64,000 nt of DNA from Prochilodus magdalenae (Eukaryota > Chordata > Actinopteri > Characiformes > Prochilodontidae): assembly GCA_024036415.1 (NCBI GenBank), contig JAMWET010001075.1:58501-122500 (forward strand), written 5' to 3'. Below the pieces are notes generated by a model. That model was not told the DNA's origin and ran no database searches. It was given only the letters and a program-made list of their open reading frames with translations. Each line of letters starts with the position of its first letter. The stretch's first letter is position 1. The position numbers were made by a program, and so were the translations under genes. Positions 54,803-64,000 of the stretch are shown here, piece by piece.

Positions 54803-56575
54803 AAGATACTGAGCAGATATAGTAGATGTTGAATAATTCATAGTGGATACTGAATAATTCATAGTAGATACTGAACAATTTCTTAGTAGATACTGAATAA
54901 TTCATAGTAGATACTGAATAATTCATAGTAGATACTGAATAATTCATAGTAGATACTGAATAATTCATAGAAGTTACTGAATAATTCATAGTAGATACTG
55001 AATAATTCATAGTAGACACTGAATAATTCATAGTAGATACTGAATAATTCATAGTAGATACTGAATAATTCATAGTAGACACTGAATAATTCGTAGTAGA
55101 CACTGAATAATTCATAGTAGATACTGAATAATTCATAGTAGACACTGAATAATTTATAGTAGATACTGAATAATTCATAGTAGACACTGAATAATTCGTA
55201 GTAGACACTGAATAATTCATAGTAGATGTTGAATAATTTAAAGTAGATACTGAATAATTCATAGTAGACGCTGAATAATTCATAGCAGATACTGAATAAT
55301 TCATAGTAGACACTGAATAATTCATAGTAGATACTGAATAATTCATAGTAGATACTGAATAATTCATAGTAGACACTGAATAATTCGTAGTAGACACTGA
55401 ATAATTCATAGTAGATACTGAATAATTCATAGTAGACACTGAATAATTTATAGTAGATACTGAATAATTCATAGTAGATACTGAGTAATTCATAGTAGAC
55501 ACTGAATAATTCGTAGTAGACACTGAATAATTCATAGTAGATGTTGAATAATTTAAAGTAGATACTGAATAATTCATAGTAGACGCTGAATAATTCATAG
55601 CAGATACTGAATAATTCATAGTAGATACTGAATAATTCATAGTAGATGCTGAATAATTCATAGTAGATGCTGAATAATTCATAGTAGATACTGAATAATT
55701 CATAGTAGATGCTGAATAATTCATAGTAGATGCTGAATAATTCATAGTAGATACTGAATAATTCATAGTAGATGCTGAATAATTCATAGTAGATACTGAA
55801 TAATTTATAGTAGATGCTGAATAATTCGTAGTAGATACTGAATAATTCGTAGTAGATACTGAATAATTCATAGTAGATGCTGAATAATTTGTAGTAGATA
55901 CTGAATAATTCGTAGTAGATACTGAATAATTCATAGTAGATGCTGAATAATTCATAGTAGATGCTGAATAATTCATAGTAGATACTGAATAATTCGTAGT
56001 AGATGCTGAATAATTCGTAGTAGATGCTGAATAATTCATAGTAGATACTGAATAATTTATAGTAGATGCTGAATAATTCGTAGTAGATACTGAATAATTC
56101 GTAGTAGATACTGAATAATTCATAGTAGATGCTGAATAATTCATAGTAGATACTGAATAATTCATAGTAGATGCTGAATAATTCGTAGTAGATACTGAAT
56201 AATTCATAGTAGATGCTGAATAATTCATAGTAGATACTGAATAATTCATAGTAGATGCTGAATAATTCATAGTAGATACTGAATAATTCATAGTAGATAC
56301 TGAATAATTCATAGCAGATACTGAATAATTCATAGTAGATGCTGAATAATTCATAGTAGATACTGAATAATTCATACTAGATGCTGAATAATTCATAGTA
56401 TATACTGAATAATTCATACTGGATGCTGAATAATTCATAGTGGATACTGAATAATTCATAGTAGATACTGAATAATTCATAGTAGATGCTGAATAATTCA
56501 TAGTATATACTGAATAATTCATAGTAGATTCTGAATAATTCATAGTAGATGCTGAATAATTGGTAGTAGATATTG
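54803..56575 (-). repeat. 21-bp tandem array, about 83 units, open for 584 codons
   Basis: The unit on the plus strand is TAGTAGATACTGAATAATTC plus A. Variants read GATACT, GATGCT or GACACT and CATAG or CGTAG. On the minus strand the unit encodes MNYSVST or MNYSAST, so one frame of 584 codons (54789-56543) has no stop. It has no complexity, no flanking splice sites or poly(A) signal that I can see. I treat it as a satellite rather than a gene. Confidence 0.93.
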
Positions 56576-56726
56576 GATTACCAGTTTTGATTTTAGTTAT
56601 ACTAATTTTGGGCTAGCTTTAATCTGTAGTCTGTAAGTCTAGCATTGGTACAGTATAAGTGATGTACTGAAATACTTAAACTGAAACATGTTTCTGTTTA
56701 CCTGCTTTCAGCAGTAACAATTTTCA

Positions 56727-57345
56727 GAATCAGAAATACTTTATTAATTGCAGTTATTACAGTTACAACCATTTATATAAAAGAAGATGTGTTATAAAAT
56801 GTTATTAATTTAAATATAATAAAAAGGCAGTGGCTATGATAATAAATATGGAACATCTTGTGTAATGTAGTTCGAAATATTATAAATAATTTGCCCAGAT
56901 GAACCATAGTGTGCACAGATGAACCATAGTGTGCACAGATGAACCATAGTGTGCACAGATGAACCATAGTGCGCACAGATGAACCATAGTGTCACCCATT
57001 AAAGGCTGAGTAATAGAGTTTGATGGCTATAGGTAGGAATAACCTCCTGTGGTGCATTTCGGTGGAATGAGTCTTGCACTAAATGTGCTCCTGTGTCTCA
57101 TCACTGTGTGGTAGAGTGGGTGGGAGCCATTGTTCATAATGGCCTGCAGCTTAGACAGCATCCGCCTCTCCGATACTGCCATCAGCGAGTCCAGCTCCAC
57201 TCCCACAACATCACCGGCCACCGGCCATTTGTTGAGTCTGTTGCCGTCTGCCGCCCTCAGTCTGCTGCCTCAGCCTGCAACAGCGTAGAGCATAGCACTC
57301 ACCACCACAGACTCTTAGAAGATCCTTCAGCAATAACAGTGTTAA
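56727..57345 (-). mobile_element. Non-LTR retrotransposon 3' end (minus strand)
   Basis: Minus-strand text from 57345 reads …VVVSAMLYAVAGLRQQTEGG-like sequence, then MAGDVVGVELDSLMAVSERR, MLSKLQAIMNNGSHPLYHTV and RHRSTFSARLIPPKCTTGGY. This resembles the C-terminus of fish non-LTR elements (…N…HPLH…LR..FS.RL..P.C…R.S.LP.A..L.N). The 3' end reads AATTAATAAAGTATTTCTGA then TTCTGA, a typical tail. The 20-bp repeat at 56893-56992 lies inside the 3' part. Confidence 0.6.
56893..56992. repeat. 20-bp tandem repeat, five copies
   Basis: GATGAACCATAGTGTGCACA is repeated five times with one variation (GTGCGC). Confidence 0.93.
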
Positions 57346-57634
57346 TGTGAGACGTAGTGTTAATGTGGACATGCCGCACACCGAGCCGTGTGGGTCTGTA
57401 CAGCGGGCAGCGTGCGACAGGTTGAAAGCAGGTGTATTTTAGGCAGTCGCTCGTGCATGTGCGACTCTGAGGTGTTCGGAGATGACCCCGAGTTTCACTT
57501 CTCATCACTGATGGTGCTGATGGCACTACAAGGGCACAAAATACTGCGTGGCAAAGAGGAACAGGAAGTGCTCGGTGAGGAGTGTTGCGTGCGAGACAGA
57601 GAGAAGTGGGTTGAGGTTTGGAGCGTGTGAGTGA
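57346..57634. other. Unique DNA
   Basis: No feature recognised; frames on both strands overlap. Confidence 0.35.
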
Positions 57635-57642
57635 GTGTGTGT

Positions 57643-57709
<67 letters not shown>
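57635..57709. repeat. (GT)n microsatellite
   Basis: About 75 bp of GT with a single CT interruption. Confidence 0.97.
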
Positions 57710-57712
<3 letters not shown>

Positions 57713-57789
57713 CTCTGTCCTGATGTGAGTGGATGGTGGTGACAAGCAAAGGCTTTTACCGGTGGACATACTGACCACCTATATTTATA

Positions 57790-58250
57790 GTGGTAGGTCT
57801 CCCTTCTCTCATCCGTCCACACTAAACTGATCAGAGAACATATCAACTGCTTCAGGACACCCTGGAGGGCAGGACTCTGGGGTGGTCAGTCCATCAGTCT
57901 GAGAACACCAGAAGCTTCTTTGATGGATGTGTGTGTCCCCTTTTCTCAATGAGGAGATTCTTGAACTGCTACACCTCACAGTCCTCTCACAGTGGAAGGA
58001 CAGAAACACTTGTGGACGTTCTCAGATCTGAAGCAGGAGTGGAGCTTGATGTTCTCCTCTGTCTCAAAGCTTTAAGTGCTGGTTATCTGATGGGGCAGTG
58101 TTGGCGGGCCTACCAGGTCTTCCAGGTGGTTGTTAGGTGTCCATTATGTTGTGGGACACCTAGCAAGGTCCTCAAGCAAAGAACGCTTTTCCACTTCATT
58201 AAAGCAGCCCCTGAAGTTCACAGAGAGAACCCTTTTCTTATCATTCGGCA
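57790..58250. other. Possible decayed interspersed repeat
   Basis: The 107-codon frame at 57931-58254 and its surroundings read like a degraded element, but I find no terminal repeats, second copy or known motif here. Confidence 0.2.
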
Positions 58251-58455
58251 ATAAACTCATGTTGTCTCACAGCAGCTTCACATGTGGAATTAAACTCCAT
58301 TAAATATATTGACAGTTTTGGAGATATTTGTTTTTCTTTAGATGTAATAAATATAAAACTGTATATTATAAATCAAAGTTAATGCTGTAAATTGTATCAT
58401 TTAAAATGAATTAACTTTCATTTTATTTCAACAAGAGAAGTTTTACATCACCTAA

Positions 58456-58499
<44 letters not shown>

Positions 58500-58995
58500 T
58501 ATATGTAAGGTTAATATGACTTAATCAGTTATTGAGTTAATATGATAATATGATAATGTTAATAACAGTAAAAATATCTAAATTATAATGTTGTGTTACA
58601 CCAGTTTACTGTGTGTGATTATTAATGTTTATGTGCAGTTACAAAGACTTATATCTAGTATAATAAAGCATGAAAAAGACTTTATAGATCCTTATGAACG
58701 CACATATGAATTTTAGGTACCCGATTCATAGAAAGTGTTAGCATAATTTACATTATAAAATACATTTTACTCTAAAGATGTGTCCATCTATATATCATTT
58801 AGTGTATATTATAATTCTAATTATAGTATTATTAGATACTACATATATTTATAATACTACATACATAATATACTGTATGTCTGTTAATATGATAATAGTA
58901 ATAACAACACTAATAGAATATGATATTATGATATGATATTATTATAATAATATTATTTGACTGTGAATAGTATTATATGCTTTGATCGCTTATAT
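58251..58995. other. Very AT-rich DNA with a (TA)n run
   Basis: (TA)n at 58458-58498; the rest is AT-rich without repeats of clear unit or any gene. Confidence 0.5.
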
Positions 58996-59002
58996 GCTTT
59001 TT

Positions 59003-59014
59003 ATCCATCTATCC

Positions 59015-59061
<47 letters not shown>

Positions 59062-59078
59062 CATTTATCCATCTATCC

Positions 59079-59137
<59 letters not shown>

Positions 59138-59139
59138 CC

Positions 59140-59197
<58 letters not shown>

Positions 59198-59199
59198 CC

Positions 59200-59233
<34 letters not shown>

Positions 59234-59325
59234 CCTCTATCTATCTATCCCTCTATCCATCTATCCCTCTATCCATCTATCCCTCTATCCCTCTATCCCT
59301 CTATCTATCTATCTATCTATCTATG
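59003..59325. repeat. (ATCT)n microsatellite with CCAT/CCCT variants
   Basis: About 320 bp of CTAT tetranucleotides; CTATCCCTCTAT variants accumulate toward the right. Open plus-strand frames (LSIY repeats) are artefacts. Confidence 0.97.
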
Positions 59326-60440
59326 TTTATTATGTGTATATATATATATGTGTTTATTATTCATAGTTAAGGTTTATCACTAATGTTTTGTAATTTGTTT
59401 GTTGTTTTTGGGCTGTGGTATAAATCGAAAGCTCAGATTGTTTTTATTTGTGGTTTTATTGTTTGAAGGCTTCGCTTGTAATGCTGTATCAACATTCCGC
59501 ACGTAACAAGAACCCAACTTCATACCATCACACGTTATTACACATGAGAATCCGCTGCTGGGGGAAACCGCTCCTCCCTAAAAAAGTGAAAAGTGAAAGG
59601 TGTGCCAACCAGCCCCGACCCTCTCCTCTAATATCACAATAATCCCCGAGTTAAAATATGAGACATAACAGTGTCAGGCTCTTCTGTGTGGTGGGATAAG
59701 CTTCATCTGCAGCGGCTGTGCTGCTTGTGCACACACAGATACCATATCTCAGATTTTTAGGGACTCGGCATGTGGGCCGTGCAGGGTGTGCATGTGTGTG
59801 TGTCCTGCTAGAGCGGCCTGTGTGTCCAGCGCCTGCTCACGGTAATGTGAAGCGACAGCTAGCCTTCACGCACCAGCGGAGGCCGCATCCCAGAATGGAC
59901 ACAGGAGGACTCTATCAGAGAAAGAGAGGGAGAGAGAGTGAAAGACTGAGAGAGAGAGAAAACAAGCTAGAGGAAAAAAGGAAATGGAGGACATGAGACA
60001 AATCTCCATAGAGACGAGAGGGAAGGGAGGGGTACGAGGACGGGACACTTCATCGTTTAGAGCAATAGTTTTGTCAAAATATTAAATACCATACACCACA
60101 CCCCTACACCACCACCACCGCCACCCCCACCCATCTCCCACACCTGCTCCAGCATCTTTGCTTCTTCAGTAGCTAGGCCTGTCCATGGGCATGGGCACAG
60201 CAAAGCACAGCAGGAGGACATCAAAGTGCAGTGAAAGGGAACTGGAGGACATGAGAAGAAAATTCCATCTCCATGGATATGGAAAGAAAGGGAGGGGAGA
60301 GAATGTGAGGAGCAGGTTTGCAGAGGAGTACTTCATGATTCTCATCTGTCAGAGGAACGCAGCACTTACAACGCTGAAGCAGAACCAACCTATCCTAGAA
60401 CCCACCACCTGGTGTACTGGGTGTGTCCGGGGTCCTTCCT
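59326..60440. other. Unique DNA with an imperfect local duplication
   Basis: GAAATGGAGGACATGAGACA…AAGGGAGGGG…ACTTCATC at about 59977-60053 resembles GAACTGGAGGACATGAGAAG…AAGGGAGGGG…ACTTCATGA at about 60238-60338. No gene recognised. Confidence 0.45.
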
Positions 60441-61320
60441 GTGTGGAGTGTGCAGGTTCTCCAGTATAGGGCCTCACAGTGAGAAGAGTCTGGGTTTGAT
60501 TGACAGGCTGGGCATCCAGAATCCTTTCTGTGTGGAGTGTGCAGGTTCTCCATTATTGGCCTCACAGTGTGCAGGTTCTCCTGTGTGGAGTGTGCAGGTT
60601 CTCCAGTATAGGGCCTCACAGTGAGAAGAGTCTGGGTTTGATTGACAGGCTGGGCATCCAGAATCCTTTCTGTGTGGAGTGTGCAGGTTCTTCATTATTG
60701 GCCTCACAGTGAGAAGAACCTGGGTTTGATTGACAGGCTGGGCATCCAGAATCCTTTCTGTGTGGAGTGTGCAGGTTCTTCATTATTGGCCTCACAGTGA
60801 GAAGAACCTGGGTTTGATTGACAGGCTGGGCATCCAGAATCCTTTCTGTGTGGAGTGTGCAGGTTCTCCAGTATAGGGCCTCACAGTGAGAAGAGTCTGG
60901 GTTTGATTGACAGGCTGGGCATCCAGAATCCTTTCCATCCAGTATAGGGCCTCACAGTGAGAAGAACCTGGGTTTGATTGACAGGCTGGGCATCCAAAAT
61001 CCTTTCTGTGTGGAGTGTGCAGGTTCTTCATTATTGGCCTCACAGTGAGAAGAGTCTGGGTTTGATTGACAGGCTGGGCATCCAGAATCCTTTCTGTGTG
61101 TAGTGTGTAGGTTCTCTAGTATTGGCCTCACAGTGAGAAGAACCTGGGTTTGATTGACAGGCTGGGCATCCAGAATCCTTTCTGTGTGGAGTGTGCAGGT
61201 TCTCCAGTATAGGGCCTCACAGTGAGAAGAGTCTGGGTTTGATTGACAGGCTGGGCATCCAGAATCCTTTCTGTGTGGAGTGTGCAGGTTCTCCAGTATA
61301 GGACCTCACTGCGAGAAGAG
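60441..61320. repeat. 89-bp tandem array built from a SINE head, about ten units
   Basis: The unit is GTGTGGAGTGTGCAGGTTCT, CCAGTATAGGGCCTCACAGT, GAGAAGAGTCTGGGTTTGAT, TGACAGGCTGGGCATCCAGA, ATCCTTTCT. Some units are shortened. The last unit runs without break into the SINE at about 61290-61620, whose head has the same order, so the array derives from that SINE. Confidence 0.85.
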
Positions 61321-61625
61321 CCTGGGTTTGATTCCCCAGCCGGGGCGGCCGGCGTCCTTTCGGTGTGGTATGTTCATGTTCTCCCGGTGTTTGTGTGAGT
61401 TTCCTCCAGGTGCTCCAGTCCTCTCCCAAACTCTGAAGACATGCAGTCAGCTAAACTGAGGATGCTAATTGCCCTCTTTGGCGTGAGTGTGTGTGTATGC
61501 GTATGTGTAGGTCTGGGTGTTTGCCCTGTAATGGACTGGTGGCCCGTACAGGGTGTTTCCTGCCTTACTCCTAATTAGCCACCCCCACCCCACAACCCAG
61601 GAGGCAAAGCGGTTTAGATAAAGAA
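61290..61625 (+). mobile_element. tRNA-derived SINE
   Basis: It contains GGGTTTGATTCCCC, a good tRNA B box (GGTTCGANTCC with one change), then CGGGGCGGCCGGCGTCC, TGTTCATGTTCTCCCGG, GAGTTTCCTCCAGGTGCTCC and AAGACATGCAGTCAGC. Further right it reads CTGTAATGGACTGGTGGCCC and AGGGTGTTTCCTGCCTTAC. This order is that of a widespread fish SINE. The A box region is replaced by the tandem array on the left. Confidence 0.65.
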
Positions 61626-61654
61626 GAAAAGATTTACAGTATATTATTTACACT

Positions 61655-61905
61655 CATCATCAAAAGAATAGCTGCACCCAGAAGACATATCATTGGTCGT
61701 CTCCACCAAAAAGATGACCCGCTGCCATTCTGAGTCACTCCATGACAGTCTGACACAACACCATTGCAGTCTTTGGTGACGTGGTGTTAAGGACAGTCTT
61801 CGTAACGGCCTGTGTGCATGTAGTCCTGCGTGGTGCAGCCGTCGGCCAATGGTGCTGGCATCCACCCACCAAGTTTCGTTCCTGCTGGTTGATTCCCTCT
61901 GGGAT
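61655..61905 (-). pseudogene. Tc1-like element relic (lineage d, copy 4), internally deleted
   Basis: The minus-strand frame 61644-61865 reads DASTIGRRLHHAGLHAHRPL, RRLSLTPRHQRLQWCCVRLS, WSDSEWQRVIF and then shifts. TAGCTGCACCCAGAAG at 61668 and TTCGTTCCTGCTGGTTGATTCCCTCTGGG near the other end match the ends of copies 2 and 3. Most of the transposase is missing. Confidence 0.65.
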
Positions 61906-62382
61906 CTATTGTTTGGACGGTGACTGTTATGCTGGGAATGAGGTGGAACACTGGCAGTACTCTGGTAAGTGTATATCGGTGTATCTACAGTATAGATCAG
62001 ATTATATACTGGTATATATTTGGTTCTATGCCTCTACTGTTAAGAGAGCCACTGACATGCTCCTCGTGCTCTGGGTTATCTATAGCGGCTCTGTATGTGA
62101 TTTCAATTATGAACATTTGAGATTACGCACTTCATCCACATTCCATGGATGCGACGACACTGATGTCAGGGATTCCCCCTTCAAGTGCGCAGGGGAAGTC
62201 TGGGAGCGCCTTTCTTTTCCGAGATCCGAATGCAGGGCAAGAGTCAAGAGACAGGAAGAGCTTTATTGTCATCCTGTCCTACGAGGTTAAACGAAAAAAC
62301 ATTCCTTCAGGAATTCAGAGCAACAATACACCAGCCAGCGTTCACTGGGCCACTCAGTGTGAACGAGCAACGACCAAGGTCA
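61906..62382. other. Unique DNA with a possible LINE-tail remnant
   Basis: AGACAGGAAGAGCTTTATTG, TCATCCTGTCCTACGAG (about 62249-62285) is the inverse of a GACAATAAAGCTC…-type retroposon tail. The rest is unremarkable. Confidence 0.35.
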
Positions 62383-63290
62383 GGTACTGATGTTGGAAGA
62401 TTGCTATGAGGGTTTGATGAATTGATTAAGTATTAGTAAGGTCACATACTGATGAACATTGCTGTGAGGATTCAACTGAGCATTGGTGACGTCAAGTACT
62501 GATGTTAGAACACTGGTGTGAGAATTTGATTGAATATTAGTCAGGTCAAGGACTGATGTTGGAACATTGCGGTAAGGATTTGACTGAGTTTTAGTGAGGT
62601 TGGGTACTGATGGAACATTGCTGTGAGGATTTGATTGAGTATTAGTTAGGTCAGGTACTGATGTTAGAACATTGCTGTGAGGATTTGATTGAGTATTAGT
62701 CAGGTCAGGTACTGATGTTAGAACACTGCTGTGAGAATTTGATTGAATATTAGTCAGGTTAGGGACTGATGTTGGAACATTGCTGTGAGGATTTGACTGA
62801 GTATAAGTGAGGTCGGGTACTGAAGGAACATTGCTGTGAGGATTTGATTGAGTATTAGTCAGGTCAAGTACTGATGTTGGAACACTGCTGTGAGAATTTG
62901 ACTGAGTTTTAGTGAGGTTGGGTACTGATGGAACATTGCTGTGATGATTTGATTGAGTATTAGTCAGGTCAGGTACTGATGTTAGAACACTGCTGTGAGA
63001 ATTTGACTGAGTATTAGTGAGGTCGGGTACTGATGTTTGAACACTGCTGTGAGAATTTGACCGAGTTTTAGTGAGGTCGGATACTGATGGAACATTGCTG
63101 TGATGATTTGATTGAGTTTTAGTGAGGTTGGGTACTGTTGGAACATTGCTGTGAGGATTTGACTGAGTATAAGTGAGGTCGGGTACTGATGGAACATTGC
63201 TGTGAGGATTTGATTGAGTATTAGTCAGGTCAGGTACTGATGTTAGAACACTGCAGTGCTGACTGAGTAGCGGGTACTGATGTTTGAACC
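62383..63290. repeat. 54-bp tandem array with 51-bp variants
   Basis: The unit is GTACTGATGTTAGAACACTG, CTGTGAGAATTTGATTGAAT, ATTAGTCAGGTCAG. Copies lacking three bases (GTACTGATGGAACATTGC) and with GTATAAG or GTTTTAG for GTATTAG are mixed along the array. No gene. Confidence 0.93.
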
Positions 63291-64000
63291 CCTTCAGTCA
63301 GCACTAGGCATAGAACTGAATGGTCACTCCAGATATGCAGCTGCACTGCTATGTGGCTGCTCCAGTGCTGCAGAACATGGTGACCATAGACTTATGTGGC
63401 TGCTCCAGTGCTGCAGCTAGTAGCAGAACTCCTCCTAAGAGCTATCTGGATACGTTTGGATAAACGGTGAGTGGTAGGTAGAGTTTCTTGACCCATATTA
63501 GAGACAGAGTATTAATACTGTAATACTTAAATAGTACTATGATTTCACAATCCACCAAAACGGTATTACAAGCATGTGGTTGAGTAATGTAACTAATTAC
63601 ACTCAGCTCTGCACACAGTGTACATACACAGAGCACCCTGTTTGTGTTGTTGTTGTTGTAAGTAGTGTAATCTGTGTGATCTGTTTAGCTGAAGCTGTCT
63701 GTGGTTTCCTCCTGCTCCTCAGTCAGTGCTGGACCGAAATCAATAACTAATTAAACAGGAACCACTTCCCCTCAGGCCCTTTGGACACCAGCAGACCACC
63801 ACTGTGGTGTGCATATACATATAGGGCATATGTATATATGAATGTATTAGCTGTATGTCATACATGAAAGTGATTAATTGTATGACGTTGTGTTAAATGT
63901 ACATAACTGTAAATATAAACAGAGCAAATCTCATAGACCACATTTTATTTACAACACAGACCAAATTCTGAAAGTGAGACATTTCACCATTTCATGAACA
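63291..64000. other. Unique DNA to the window end
   Basis: A short direct repeat TGTGGCTGCTCCAGTGCTGCAG occurs twice (about 63351 and 63397). No gene or transposon end recognised. Confidence 0.4.

Noticed and set aside
58957..59383. Two plus-strand frames with LSIY repeats
   Set aside because: Translation of the ATCT microsatellite.

Overview
The window looks like nuclear DNA of a ray-finned fish. The evidence is a small heat-shock protein gene of the fish/amphibian HSP30-like type, many decayed Tc1/mariner transposons, L2/CR1-type LINE fragments with typical teleost 3' tails, tRNA-derived SINE pieces, and long GT, GA and GATA-type microsatellites. I cannot name the species. It is very poor in genes: one clear complete gene, one likely terminal exon, and otherwise repeats with islands of unique non-coding DNA. 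Most long open frames come from tandem repeats whose unit length is a multiple of three.

Layout. 0-6 kb: unique DNA, two opposed Tc1-like fragments and a decayed tandem array. 6.9-11.2 kb: a duplicated block made of a GATG/GACA satellite plus a dispersed repeat; the second copy sits inside a Tc1-like element and splits it. 12-15.2 kb: more Tc1-like relics and a complete short non-autonomous Tc1 element (12437-12975). 15.85-17.7 kb (minus strand): an acidic protein-coding region with its own poly(A) signal, probably the last exon of a gene I do not recognise. 18-30.3 kb: small hairpin elements, a 32-bp tandem array with embedded SINEs, an old array broken by an L2 LINE, and unique blocks. 30.5-32.7 kb: Tc1 relics, including the second copy of the short element. 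33.1-34.1 kb (minus strand): the intronless small heat-shock gene with TATA box, AUG-free leader and poly(A) signal. 34.7-45 kb: arrays with 66-, 18- and about 30-bp units, an L2 LINE and a Tc1 relic. 45.1-48 kb: a CpG-rich patch and a long decayed Tc1 element. 48.5-51.65 kb: a 64/51-bp array with higher-order structure. 54.8-56.6 kb: a 21-bp array open for 584 codons. 56.7-64 kb: LINE and SINE relics and further arrays.

The two genes show no sign of working together; the small heat-shock gene is self-contained. The main interest is the repeat landscape. At least seven distinguishable Tc1/mariner lineages leave fossils here, and more than a dozen arrays of different unit length make up roughly a quarter of the window by eye. 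Several arrays seem to be built from transposon or SINE pieces. I found no tRNA or rRNA gene, no CRISPR and no viral gene I could support.
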